This document shows positions 10,436-21,644 of a DNA stretch of 64,000 bases, piece by piece. The notes under the pieces were generated by a model. It saw only the letters and a program-made list of their open reading frames with translations. It did not search any database and was not told where the DNA came from. The first letter of the stretch is position 1. Every line of letters begins with the position of its first letter. The position numbers and the translations under genes are program-made. The stretch is from Berberis thunbergii (lineage: Eukaryota > Streptophyta > Magnoliopsida > Ranunculales > Berberidaceae): the NCBI GenBank assembly GCA_003290165.1, contig QNQO01000525.1:124001-188000 (forward strand), written 5' to 3'.

Positions 10436-13289
10436 TCTATATTACAAATCAGAATGATGTTTTATTACTCATAAGGTTTGGAGATAAAAGATGACTATGA
10501 TTGAGAATTGGAAAGATCTTGATGGTTGAGTTTGTTCTCTATAATGACATGTGTTTGTAATTATAAAATAAATAGAAGCGCAAATAAAATGAAAAAAATG
10601 GTGTAAAAACTTGGTAGAGTGTACATATGGCGGACAGAGAAAATTTTGTTTATTGTTTTCTCAAAATTATAATTGTCATAATTATCTACTTAATTGATAT
10701 TGTTTATTGTTTTAATAAACTTGATATTGTTTAATTTCCACGACCTACATTCAATCGTGCCAACAACACGGACAAATCAAAATGGTGTTTTAGGTTAAGA
10801 TTTATCCAAACATAAAAAACTAACGAACCATATAAAGGGAGAGGGCAGGGTGTTTGTTTGAAATTTATAATCGCATAAACTGAAATACCATTGGCTAAAG
10901 TTCAAAAATTTCCTATAACCAAATAATTTGAGTGCCGAAGGTTTAGGTAATAACCTAGAACTGAATTATATAATATGCTGAGATTCATTTGAGAAGTTTA
11001 TAATTGGGAAAAGTGTTGAGGTTTGAGATTCATTTCCTATGATGAAATTTTTGTAAATATAAAATATAAAAAATGGCAAAGAAAATGAAAAAATTGTGAA
11101 AAAAATTTGGAGGAATGTACATGTGTTGTAAAGAGAAAAGATTGTGTTTTTCCTTTTCAAAATGAAATTATTATAACTATCTATATAGTTGTCGGATTTT
11201 GGTAAATTTGGTATTATTGAAATGCATTTTGAAGATCTTTCCAACAACACTAATGATCAATAAATCGCTAAAATTTAAAATATATATTTTATTATAAAAA
11301 ACGTCTAATGTATTTCATGTCGTGAGTATTTTCAAAGAAATGAAAATGATTTCTCAAGAGATATTCAAACAAAGAACTCAAATCCCAACAAACCAATGAT
11401 CAATACAGTGTTAAAAATTAAAAAATATTTTTATTATTATTAAGAATTTCTAATGCATTTCATGTTATTAGTACTTTTCAATATCTTTTAAAGTAACGAG
11501 ACGATTATATCAAAAAGAAAACAGACATCTTAATGCACATTTAAACAAAAACTCTGAATTTTATGTTTGGGAAAAAACTCACTCTCGGCATTTAAAATTT
11601 TTTCCCTTAACTGATTTAAAGTTTGACTGAGTCTAACCCTAAAGTTTATAATATTTATTTTTACCTTTGAATAGGCTTGTACTTCAAAATCGACTGAGGG
11701 CAAAAATGAGGATGGCGATGAGGGTGTTCAGTACACGATATTTAACATAAAAATATATATATAGAGTTCCAAATGGCACAGGGAATACCGTACTATATAT
11801 AGCAAATTAGAATTGTGTTTAAGGTTGGAGATAAAAGATGGCTAAGATTTACCTAAGCATAAGAATCTAACGGATCACAAAGAGGAAAATTGAATAAATA
11901 ATTTTTTTCCTTTCTTATGCCCCAACCAATTCTAACCATCACACATCTAAAGACTCGGATTGAATTTGAGCGCCGAAGACACATGGAATACTCTATTATA
12001 TATACAGGTGGGATCCGTGGATAAACATTTATGACAAAGAATCATATGATAACATATAATCCAAAGGTTTAGATTTTGGATGAGTTGTCACCTAATAAAA
12101 AACTAAGGGTGGAGCCGAGCCGGATAGAATTTAAAAGTCCCAACTTATAAGGAGACTACTAGCTTGTCAAACCCCACTACCTTCTATTTTCCCCTATTTT
12201 CTCTCAAACTCTGTGATACGGTGAAAAGAATCTATATTACAATTTAGAGTAGTGTTTTACTATTCATTATTGACCAAGACAAACTTGAGGATTGGAGATA
12301 AAAAAAAAAAGTTGTTAGAGGGTTGAGATTGAGATTCATTTTATATGAAGACATGTTTGTAAATATAAAATATGTAGAAGAGCAAAGAAAACGAAAAAAT
12401 TGTGAAAAAAGTTGGTGGAATGTATATGTGTTGAAGAGATAAAACATTGTGTTTTTTTTTTCTTTTTTCTAAATGAAAAATATCATAACTATCTACATAG
12501 TTGTCATATTTTAGTAAATTTGGTATCATTGAAATGTATTTTGAAGATCTTTTCGACAAAACTAATGATCTATACAAATGCTAAAATTTTAAAAATATAT
12601 ATTTTTATTGTTAAAAACATCTATGCATTTCACGCCGCCGGGAGTATTTTCAAAGGAATAAAAATGGTTTCTAAAGGCATATTCAAACAAAGAACTCGAA
12701 TTCCAGCAAAATCAATAGTTAATACAACCGCTAAAAAAATAAAAATAAAAATATATTATTAAAATCTTCTAATGCATTTTGACGTCGTTAGTTTTTTAAT
12801 ATATTTTAAAGCAATGAGACGATCATATCAGAAAAAGAAAAAACAAGAAGTAAAAGTTGGTTATCTTAATGCACATTTAAACAAAAACTATGAACTTCAT
12901 GTTTTGAAAAATCCAATGTTTGGGAAAGAACTCACTCTCAGCATATAAATTTCCCCCCCCCCCTAACTAATTCAAAATTTTATTGAGTCGAATTATAAAG
13001 TTTATAGTATATATTTTTACCTCAGAATAGGCTTGTACTTCAAAACTGACTGACAACGAAAATGAGGATGGTAGTGAGGTTGGAGAGGAGATAACGACAA
13101 GAGGAATACGCTAGACTATGTAACAAATCAGAATGATGTTTGAGGTTGGAGATAAAAGACGTATGAGATTTATGCAAACATAAGGACTAACAGATTACAA
13201 ATATAGAGGCTGGAAAAAGAAGTTTTTTTTTATGCGCAAACCATCGCACATTTCAAGGTTTAGATTGAATCACTACACCAAATTTCCCC

Positions 13290-13590
13290 ATCAGCAACGG
13301 TTTGGAACCGTGGGGGTAACTGATGGCCACGGCTATAAGGCGTGGGCTGTAGAGGCGTCACGAAATTATCCGTGACGGCTATAAACCGTGGCTAAAATTT
13401 TAGCAACGGTTTTATGTTCAGGACGGTTGATGCTTTAGCCACAGTTCTAAACCGTTGCTAAAAGTTTAGCAACGGTTTTAAGCCGTGGCAAGTATTAGCA
13501 ACGGCTTAAAACCGTGGCCAGACTTGCCACGGCTTAAAACCGTTGCTAAAATTTTAGCCACGGTTTTAAGCCGTGGCTAGTAAAAAAATA
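13290..13590. repeat. Left subterminal repeats of CACTA-1
   Basis: More than ten copies of a 9-11 bp core (GCAACGGTTT / GCCACGGTTT and complements AAACCGTTGC / AAGCCGTGGC) alternate in both orientations. Many neighbouring pairs could form hairpins. In CACTA elements such repeats bind the TNPA-type protein. The equivalent right-hand block is at 24125-24325. Confidence 0.85.
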
Positions 13591-14095
13591 AAAAAAAATT
13601 CAAAATTTTTTTTTGTCACGATGTTAAGCCAATGCAGTTCTATTGACAGTGATGCAATACAGGCAATGAAGAGAAATTACAGACTAAAGAACTTGTAATT
13701 GTAATTCTAGATTGATGACAGTAAATGGAATGGATTGTATTCAATAAGAAAACTAATTCGAGATAGCTAATTTCCTGTAGAGCAAATGCTCAAGTGTACA
13801 ATTTTCTTACAAATCAAATGAATCCCTTTTTCTCTCTTATGCTCTCTTATTTATAGTATTACATTTATTGACAACTAATCTAACATAAATCCTTCCTAAA
13901 CAACATGCATTACATGTAACAACATAGCACTCTGCAACATATAGCAACATGCTCCCTTTAGTAACATAACTTGTGTTAGCAGCCTGCATTCCATTCAGCA
14001 ACAAGTAAAATCAGTTAAAGAAGCAAGTAGATAGGATTACATCAAGTATAGAGAAAAAGAAAGAATTATATTAAGTATAGAGAAAAAAGAAACAC

Positions 14096-14858
14096 CTCAA
14101 TCAATGGATCCCTCCCGACAATTGAAAATACTTCATCAGCAAGCTTTCTTACGACGTTTGCACGGGGATCATAATTTTTGTATACACGGTGGCCAAAACC
14201 TAACATCTTCCTTTCCTGTATAAAGCCAAGATAAAGGGTAAAGAAAAAATTAAATAAAATTGCACAGTGGCACCAGTTCAGTCACATTAGTTATGAGACA
14301 CCATTTGCAAAGACAACAAAAACTCACCTGTTTTTCACACCTTCAATGAATTCAGGAATGTTCTCAACTGTTCCAATCTCATTCAGCATTTTAAGCACAG
14401 CCTATAGCCAAAAGAAGACATCAAACAATGGACAATTTACATTTCATTTTCTCAAGTTCACAGAAGTAAATAAATCCATGACACAAAACTATAAACCTGA
14501 TCAAAGTAGGGAACACTATTCTGCTAGTTACATAGGTTTTACGCTCAATAACATTTGTATGGTTACCTCGTTTGCTCCACCATGAAGAGGACCGTACAAT
14601 GCTCCAGCTGCTAAAGCAAGAGCTGTATAGACATCCACACCACTGCAAGCTTACTGTCAGATATGTGATACAACATTTGATTGACCATCTCTCTTACACA
14701 AATATAAACACATACCTAGAGGCAAGATGCCTGGCAGCAGCAGTGGAACAGTTCATTTCATGCTCTGCATGGAGTATAAGGAGAACATCCAAAATAGTAT
14801 AAGGAGAACATCCAAAACACGAGCTAATCGAGGATTGGGTTTATAAGATCGGTTCCCT
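14096..14858 (-). pseudogene. Citrate synthase fragment (peroxisomal-type), captured
   Basis: Citrate synthase condenses acetyl-CoA with oxaloacetate; the plant CSY branch works in peroxisomes. Four exons are recognisable on the minus strand. 14858-14716 encodes [16 protein letters not shown] and [15 protein letters not shown]. 14642-14567 encodes [20 protein letters not shown]. 14401-14328 encodes AVLKMLNEIGTVENIPEF. 14215-14096 encodes [16 protein letters not shown] and [12 protein letters not shown]. The substrate-binding HEMNCS and GFGHRVYK histidine motifs are present. It is broken: a 23 bp tandem duplication (TTTTGGATGTTCTCCTTATAC twice, 14768-14816) shifts the frame in the first exon, and the last two exons no longer join in the expected R-K-R-K-M frame, consistent with loss of one base. 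N- and C-terminal parts are absent. Confidence 0.9.
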
Positions 14859-16256
14859 CTGCAATCAAGTGCAAAATAACAAATCAACTTGTGAAGGACA
14901 ATATACCATGGTAGCAGGTAATATAGTTTTTTTTTTTTTTTTCTATTCAGTTAAGTCATTTCATCGATATTTCAACATGAATATGCAGTAGATTATACTA
15001 GGTAATTAATTGGGATAAATAATATAAGTGTGGTTTCAAAGGATCAAAGAATCATAACAATTAATGCTATATTTGGAAGTCAACATTGTTTCGAAATTTT
15101 TGAGACCAGAATGAACATCCAGTGAAATCCAAACTAAGATTACACATGAAGCAAAGAAGAGAGCAGACATGGAGTTTTCTTGTCACTAAATGCTAGATAT
15201 GCTAGATATGTCAACAAGGACGAACTAGAAAAGCTGCTTACCGTGATGACAATACAACGCTGTGTGTCACAGAACTCATCATTCGCCAACCTTTGGAACA
15301 CTGCAGTTAAATGTCACACACATGATTCAACTCATACACAATAAAGATGGAGAATCAACTTAGGAAAACATCCTGTAATGTGGATATGTGTACATGTTTC
15401 CTTCTCTACAACTAGTATTTATTGTGCGAAACTGATGATATCTGAGATAGAAATCAAATAAAATCCAAAAGTAAATGTTAGCCTGTTCGTACTGGAGCAA
15501 AAATCAAATGGTAAGAAAACTTATTATCATATGGAAGCTGAAGAATTCACAAGCTACAAAGGCTTAAATGATGAAAGAAAGAGATCATCACAATATCCAT
15601 AGACACAACAACATCCACCAAACTAATAGCACCATCTCTTTTGTCGAATCACAACAACACAATAAACTACATTATTTTTCAAAATCAAAATTTTAATTCT
15701 GGTGAAAATTACCTCTATGAAATACGTTGCCAGATTCAGTTAGACATGAATTGGTTCTGCTACAGAGCGGCAGCCATAGAATCATGTTGTTTGATCATAA
15801 ATGAAATGAATATAAAATGAATATAAGGTGGTGTTCTATCAATCCACCATCTTACAGATCATGCAGCAGATTCCCAGAATCTATTAACTTATTTTCTCCA
15901 AAAAAAACAGAAAGGACTTAAAATCTGTAACATGCTCCAAGTGTACAAGCAAAAACACACAAGATCTTGAAACAAATTAAACTAAAAAAAGCTAATGCTG
16001 CGATGGTTAGGATGTGCAAAACATGCTAAATCAGAATCAGTACATAAAAATAAATAAACAAATAAATAATCCCCATTGCATATCACATCAAATCAAATCA
16101 CGCAAATGCCAACTTTCTTGGCTAATGATAATCGTCTCAACTTATATGGAATTCTTCAACACATAAAAAATTATGGTGGTGTCATGGAGAAAAAAATCTC
16201 ATATGCTAATAGCCCAAGAATCAGATATAGTTAACTTATCTTTATAATTGATACAG
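14859..16256. other. CACTA-1 interior without identified gene
   Basis: Mostly intron-like AT-rich sequence. A short exon-like piece at about 15305-15245 (minus) reads FQRLANDEFCDTQRCIVIT and ends near a possible donor. I cannot assign it to a family. Nothing else is recognisable. Confidence 0.3.
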
Positions 16257-16435
16257 GCCATTTCTGAGTAGCTTCGATGTTTGTAAGAGCTGGAGGCGGC
16301 TTCTGCTCCTCAAATGGATCAACATCATCCCACCTCTCTTTGTCACTGTCATGCCTTTCATTCAGAATGCCATTGTCAAGTTCTCCCCAACCATCTTCTG
16401 ATGATGCCATTGTCAGTTTTTGTAGCAACTTGCTA
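16257..16435 (-). pseudogene. SCY1-like protein kinase fragment (C-terminal tail), captured
   Basis: The minus strand encodes SSEDGWGELDNGILNE, then a D/E/W-rich run with WDDVDPFEEQKPPPAL, then TNIEATQKWPVS. This matches what I recall of the acidic tail of plant SCY1-like pseudokinases (GWGE-x-ENG, GWDD-x-EP, then ALANIQAAQKRPV), which act in clathrin/Golgi trafficking. Only this tail exon is present; the kinase and HEAT-repeat parts are absent. It is fused, with no intervening sequence, to the end of the HMG-CoA synthase piece that starts at 16436. The family call is from memory of the motif and is moderately sure. Confidence 0.6.
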
Positions 16436-16749
16436 TTCACTTGCAAGATCAGGCTTGTAAAAGTCATATACATGAGCCATGTGCAGGCCCTTCTGCATAG
16501 ACCTATGATAACATGTCATGCCCTCACATATGAAATAAATTTGTGTACTTTTGATGGTTGGTGCCATCAAAATAAATTTGCTCGATGTCTAAAGAAAAGG
16601 TCATACCGCACTATCTGTGCACACAACAAGGCCGTAGCGTCCATCCCACGAGCTACTCTCCACCCAATTCACCACATTGAATAAAGCTGCAGTACCCCCA
16701 TAGCATGCATTGGTTGAGTCAACTCCTTCCATATCAGTATTATCATGCT
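16436..16749 (-). pseudogene. HMG-CoA synthase fragment, captured
   Basis: HMG-CoA synthase makes HMG-CoA from acetoacetyl-CoA and acetyl-CoA at the start of the mevalonate pathway. Exon 16749-16607 (minus) encodes [17 protein letters not shown], with the catalytic cysteine in NACYGGT, then [20 protein letters not shown]. Exon 16502-16436 encodes VYAEGPA joined directly to HMAHVYDFYKPDLASE. In the real enzyme about 40 residues (the TGGAAA/LIGPDAPI region) lie between those two pieces, so an internal deletion has occurred. The fragment ends abruptly and runs into the SCY1-like piece. It cannot encode an active enzyme. Confidence 0.9.
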
Positions 16750-17239
16750 CCTGTTTGTTGTACACGAAAATAAAAACATAAGCTACTAAATATAATAGAA
16801 ATTACAGTAGCCATACAAATTAATAATATTGCTAAGCTATAAGCTACTAAATATAATAAAAATTACAATAGCCACAGAAATTAATAATATTGCTGAGCTA
16901 AAATATCTTCCAGAACAAATTTTCTGTCTCAAATCAAGGAATATGGAATAGAAATATTGTTAAGACTGCTGCAATATAGAAGCAGCCCATTGGTTGCATT
17001 TCGTGCCAGCTATACAGAATTTAGGAACACAGTCCTTCAAAATTTGTAACAGCTAACTGAATCCAAGTCCTTCTACCCGTGTCTGACATGAGTAGCTGAG
17101 AATTGATATCTAAGTTCAGCCTACATGTGCAAGAAAACATTGGGTTCACTTTAAGTATTAATGTCCACGAGTACCAATTTGGTTATAGAGCCATAGTAAA
17201 ATTCCAATATGCATTTAGTTTGAATCACAAAAAGGGTAA

Positions 17240-17620
17240 TTTTGTGCTCATTTAAAGGATTTGGAAGAATACCTCAAAGATTTGCATTAGGAAGGTCTTT
17301 ATGGACTTTCAACATAGTAGATTTACTCCATATCAGCCATATCAACATAGCTCTGTTACCATATCAACAAATATCTGCATTCCATTTGCTTCTGTTGCTT
17401 CACTATTTTCTCTGGTTTCAAGACGCTCCATTAAGCGTGATACGCTAGCAATGCCAGCATTTACCTCTCTCTTAACTTCTGAACCAATATCAGCCATGGA
17501 AGTGCTCCAAGAAAACAACCTCTCCTTCCATCCTCTGGTACTGACACTGCAACAAACCACATTATCATCCAAGAGTGAACCTAAAGATATAGCTTGAATT
17601 GAACAACTATCAAAGCATAA
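17240..17620 (-). pseudogene. Captured exon of an unidentified gene
   Basis: The minus strand encodes GWKERLFSWSTSMADIGSEV followed by KREVNAGIASVSRLMERLET. It is a charged, probably helical segment with clear protein-like composition and an upstream pyrimidine/AG acceptor-like site near 17545. It lies in the same orientation as the other captured pieces but is not part of HDS, whose fragment ends at 17890. I do not recognise the family. Confidence 0.45.
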
Positions 17621-17889
17621 GTAGTGCATGCTAGCAATCTTCATCATGATACTTTTATTGTATCCAAGAGGAAAGAAAACATAGAGAGTATTAAGAACCA
17701 AGTCAGAAAAACAGTAGTAGTATAGAGTAAAACCTGTATACATAATTTTATACAGGTTTTGTTGAAGGCTATTGTTGAAGAAGCTTCATGTAAGGAAAAT
17801 AGATTTGAGCATGTGAAGTCATGAAATTTGATTGAATGGAATGAGTTGAGTTAATTGTAATTTGAAGTATAGATTAGTTACCTATTAGT

Positions 17890-19056
17890 CAAGTCCGTCA
17901 ACAAAAAGAGCTCCAGCATTGCTGCCAACCCCAATAACTAAATCATCACTGCAAACAGGACCTATATTATAAGAAAACTGGTTGGCCTTTGCTCATTCTC
18001 TGTTTTCACGAAATGAATAAGCAATACCTGTGAATATTCTTGGCAAACTCTATATGGTGGATCACAGGAAAATCTAGTGCATTTTCTGCTAAAGACTCAA
18101 ATAGCCTGCACCAAAAAAAGAATTCATGATTTAAATGACTAGCAAAGATATTAATTAACAATTCAAAAGCATCAGTCAGAACATTTCCTCCTTGCAGCAT
18201 GCACTCTGCTGGTTTTGTCTTCAGTACTTGGTAGATGATGCAGAATCATTGTAGCATCAACATCCTTCTCGTAGGATTCATCTCCTCGGATAGATATAGC
18301 CAAACGTGTACCTGCGTGCCATCCAGTACCAAAAAGATGAATTAATTGTCTGGATTAAATGTCATCTAATTAGTTCAATACTAAAAGGGAGATGAGGAGG
18401 GATTAAAAAGAAAAACATATACCTTCTGGCAAAAGCTTGTGAGCACCAGATGACAGTTCCTAAAGATTTACCAAGGCAATGGCATGGGGCAATGGCTTTG
18501 TTAGCTGCCCGGACAAGGGAGTTATTATTCCCATACTCGCGTCTACCAACCTCTTTAGGGCTAGCCGCTGAACGAAACAAAGGAAATTAGAAGTCACTCC
18601 CATATCAACTATGAAGTTTATGCCACTTCATGTCAACAATATAGATACAATTGATACATAATAAATTTTTATGATAAAAAAATGACTCAAGTGTGTTATA
18701 ACTTATAAAGTGAAAAAAAAACATGTCAAGTGATACAAATACAGAAGAAGTTTACCACTCCTAGTTGAAGAGCTGATGCTTTTGTACCCAGGTTAGCCAG
18801 TCTTCTGCAAGGGTCAATTTCTTCCTCTGGTGGTTCTGTGAACACCCTGATTGTATCGCCCAGACCATCCTATAAAAATTATAAAGTTCATTAATCACTG
18901 TGGTCAGACGATACTTCACCATATAATCTTTATTTTTTTCTTTCCCACTGTTTGTTGAAGCAGCACACTCTCTAAAGTTTAAATGCACTACTTAATGAGA
19001 TGAGTACCTGAAGAAGGGTTCTTATGCCAATTGCAGATTTCATACGTCCATCTTCA
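17890..19056 (-). pseudogene. HDS / IspG (GcpE) fragment, captured
   Basis: HDS is the plastid 4-hydroxy-3-methylbut-2-enyl diphosphate synthase of the MEP isoprenoid pathway. Six exons lie in order on the minus strand. 19056-19008 is EDGRMKSAIGIRTLLQ. 18869-18756 is DGLGDTIRV and EEEIDPCRRLANLG. 18567-18423 is RLALKRLVDASMG, LTKPLPHAIALVNL and ELSSGAHKLLPEG. 18311-18180 is RLAISIRGDE and SRVHAARR. 18105-18028 is LAENALDFPVIHHIEF. 17949-17890 is DDLVIGVGSNAGALFVDGL. The order matches the plant-specific insert of HDS. Lesions: an in-frame TAG at 18462-18460 where Lys is usual in VNLKELS, loss of a codon in RVSLTEP, and a missing donor after HAARR. The N-terminal barrel and the C-terminal [4Fe-4S] domain are absent. 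Confidence 0.92.
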
Positions 19057-20024
19057 CTGAGAAGGCGCACTGCACAGGATGTAACGATACGCCACTACTG
19101 GTTGGTTTTATGTCGCGGCGCACTAGAGCTGATCTCTGCCTGCCACGATTCCTATCATTTTGGACTGGTGACTTTCTTGCATCTGGAGGACAAAAGTGGA
19201 GAGAAAGCGAGTAATGATAGACTGTTCTTGTTCATCATTCCGTTCAGTAGCGGACGATAGAGAAGAAGATGAGGAAGATGAAGACTGTGAATGTGCCACT
19301 ACAATAGAACCAAGCAAGCTATTAGAACTACATATGATTATATACAGATCCACTGCTCTCTTTCCCCAGAGGATGACATTCTGAAGCTGGGCTAACAGTC
19401 TAGCCAACAAATCGATTTTCCAACCATTGAATCTTCTTTTCAATCCAGTGACCAACCATCCTTCCTTTCTATTTCATTGCTTGTAAAGACTCCCCTCTAT
19501 TTAATTGCATGGAGTATACACAACTTATGATCTTAGATAAGAATTAACAATTAGCATATACTAACAATTTCCTTAAAACGGATGGTAGTGTCCATTCCCT
19601 ATTTGCCCTATCAAAGAAGGGGAGGAAAAATTTGCAATATAGAAGGAATAACTGTGCACTGTGTGGTAATGGGAACAAGCATGTTCAAAAAAGACAAAAC
19701 TCAAGTGAAATAAACACTTGAAAACCTGGTGGCAATTCTGGAGATACACTCTCCATGGGGAGCCACAGTTATATTCCAAGTTCCAACTTCATCAGAATAC
19801 TCAAATGTAGGAGTTTCTGAGATTATATTGATTTATAAAGGATCAATGCTTATGGCAAACATCCCCTATTTATGTATGTGAAACTGAAATTGAATACTAT
19901 ATCATCCTATAATAAAGAAATTTTCACTTAGTAAACTTTGCAACTATGAAAACCAATAATGAACAAGAGGACATGATTAAATAAAAAGGAAATGTAAACT
20001 ATGAGCATATTGTACAATACTTAC
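19057..20024. other. CACTA-1 interior with unidentified exon-like pieces
   Basis: A segment at about 19805-19725 (minus) reads PTFEYSDEVGTWNITVAPHG and is followed by a plausible splice context. It looks like true coding sequence of an unidentified gene. A serine-rich open frame (minus, 19455-19123, with SQSSSSSSSSLSS) may also be captured sequence. I cannot name either. Confidence 0.35.
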
Positions 20025-20270
20025 AAGAACTTTTGCAGCGAGCGATCTTGAAGGACTTCGTTTTGCAAGCTCTTTAAGAGCCACTTCGGCTGCAGAATGC
20101 TCTGCTTGCCTTAAAGTCGTACAGAACACCGGGCTTTCAAAAGTCTCATTGTTGAAATTCACGGTTGCCTTGAACCGTGGAGCATGATCCAGCCCTTCAC
20201 GTATACAAGAATACGACGGCAGGTTGAAGCAGCTTCTTTGAGCTAACTCCTGCAGCTGATTTTTAAACAT
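20025..20270 (-). pseudogene. DRB-type double-stranded RNA-binding protein exon, captured
   Basis: DRB proteins partner Dicer-like enzymes in plant small-RNA biogenesis. The minus strand encodes MFKNQLQELAQRSCFNLP, then a run ending APRFKATVNFNNETFESP, then RQAEHSAAEVALKEL and SRSLAAKVL, followed by a GT donor at 20024. This is the first dsRNA-binding domain (alpha-beta-beta-beta-alpha), very close to the DRB2/3/5 class. The exon's frame is open. The second dsRBD and the C-terminus are not present downstream in this element, so it is a fragment. Confidence 0.88.
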
Positions 20271-21574
20271 TCCTATGTGATGCCGAAAGAGGAATCTACA
20301 AAAGATGCAACCCAAACATTAAAAAAACATTACTGGCCATACCTCTGAACTTAAATTCACTATAATTTTGGGATAACTAAAAGAAAACAATAAAAAAATT
20401 TCAGACTTAAAAGGATATTAAGAAATAAAGCAACGGTAAATAAAATAAAATAAAATAAAAAAATAAAGTAATAGTTCAAACACCCCTACTTGCCACGTTG
20501 TTTCTTCGGATAATTTGACGCAAAGGCTCATACTATCTATAATTCCATGATTTTTTGGTCTCTATGGGTAAGGAACACTACTAGAGTAAGCATTCTTTTA
20601 AGCACTGTAAGCTTAGAAAGCTTAGACTGAACCTTCAATCTCACACAGTTCCACCATGGCAAAAGAAAAACTAATTGCCTAGTTGAGCTATAAAATCAAT
20701 CCACTATCCAATATTTCAACTACTCTTTTTCTTTCATAGTAAGACTGGAAAACAGTCCAAGACCAAGTTTGTACAACATATGGACAACGTCTGTGTACAT
20801 GGACACCAGAAGACCAATAACAACAATCAAAGGGGTAATTTCCTGAAGATTTTCGATTCCAGATAACTACCCTAAGGAGTTCCTAGTAAACTACAAACCA
20901 AATTGGAAAACATTAAAATACAAACAAACTAACATCTCAACGAACTCACCTTAGCTATTGAGCTTTCTGCATAGCATAACCAATTCACCAATCAATCCAA
21001 CAACTCAAAACAACCAAAACACATGCATGATTTCAAAACCCCATATCAATTTTATCACCCATACACACAAAACCATAAAAATAAAAATAAAAATCAGATT
21101 AAAACCCCCATTTCACACAATCAATTCATCACAAAGGTATCAAAGAAACAATATTTAAACACCCAATAACCCACTCCTCACAGTCCACACAGCCCAGGCA
21201 CAAATACAAAACATTGACTGCCAGAAACAGTGAGAATTTAACAAACCCATTCCATAAAAAGCATAAAACACCAACCTTTATTGTTCCCTCTTTCTCTATC
21301 TCAAACTGTTGAATCTTCAGACTTGTGGGTCATTTGAAATGATCAGATTGGGGGTGTAAAGTTGCAAACTTTAAACTCAAAAAAAGAGAGGGGGATGAAT
21401 ACCTTTCTTTCACTCTCCTCTTGATATTAACGTTCTTTTGGAATGTAAACTCCACTTTTCTCCCGCGCATCATAAACCTCTTCAAAAAAGAAGCCAATTA
21501 TTTACAACTAAATATGCTATGTCAAAAGAAAAACATATGAGTAATCAGACTGCAGAACAGAAAGCATACACTAC
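20271..21574. other. CACTA-1 interior, no gene identified
   Basis: AT-rich, probably intron or 5' flank captured along with the DRB exon. Nothing else is recognisable. The short plus-strand open frame of 66 codons near 20958 is low-complexity Asn/Thr/Ile-rich sequence. Confidence 0.3.
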
Positions 21575-21644
21575 CTGCTTTAAGCCGATCGATTTCTCCG
21601 TAAAGGTCCTTGATAAGAGTTGATTTCATCATCTTTTGATTTAC
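21575..21644 (-). pseudogene. Kinesin-5 exon, captured
   Basis: A 70 bp exon with AG acceptor (TTCCAG before 21644) and GT donor (after 21575) encodes VNQKMMKSTLIKDLYGEI plus DRLKA. This is the very conserved end of the motor/neck-linker region of plant kinesin-5 (BIMC/KRP125 type), which slides spindle microtubules apart. Only this exon is visible. Open frame and splice sites are intact. Confidence 0.8.

Larger units (their letters stand above)
7251..13267 (+). mobile_element. Head-to-tail array of decayed Helitrons, left part
   Basis: About ten diverged units of 250-1200 bp repeat the same landmarks in one orientation. Unit starts resemble the Helitron 5' end: TCTATATTA or TCTATCTTA at 7714, 8198, 9145, 10012, 10436 and 12231. 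Unit ends carry a short hairpin such as GTGCCGAAGGCAC followed by GGGGAATACCCTAG, the plant Helitron 3' end (hairpin then CTAG). Several junctions read CTAG directly followed by TCTAT, so one copy's 3' end touches the next copy's 5' end. Shared internal sequence includes AATGGTGTTTGAGGTTGGAG and CAAGTAGAAGGGCAAAG. No Rep/helicase coding region remains. CACTA-1 interrupts the array at 13268. Confidence 0.7.

Noticed and set aside
16277..16684. 135-codon plus-strand frame
   Set aside because: Antisense to the SCY1-like and HMG-CoA synthase fragments, whose minus-strand readings match known families.
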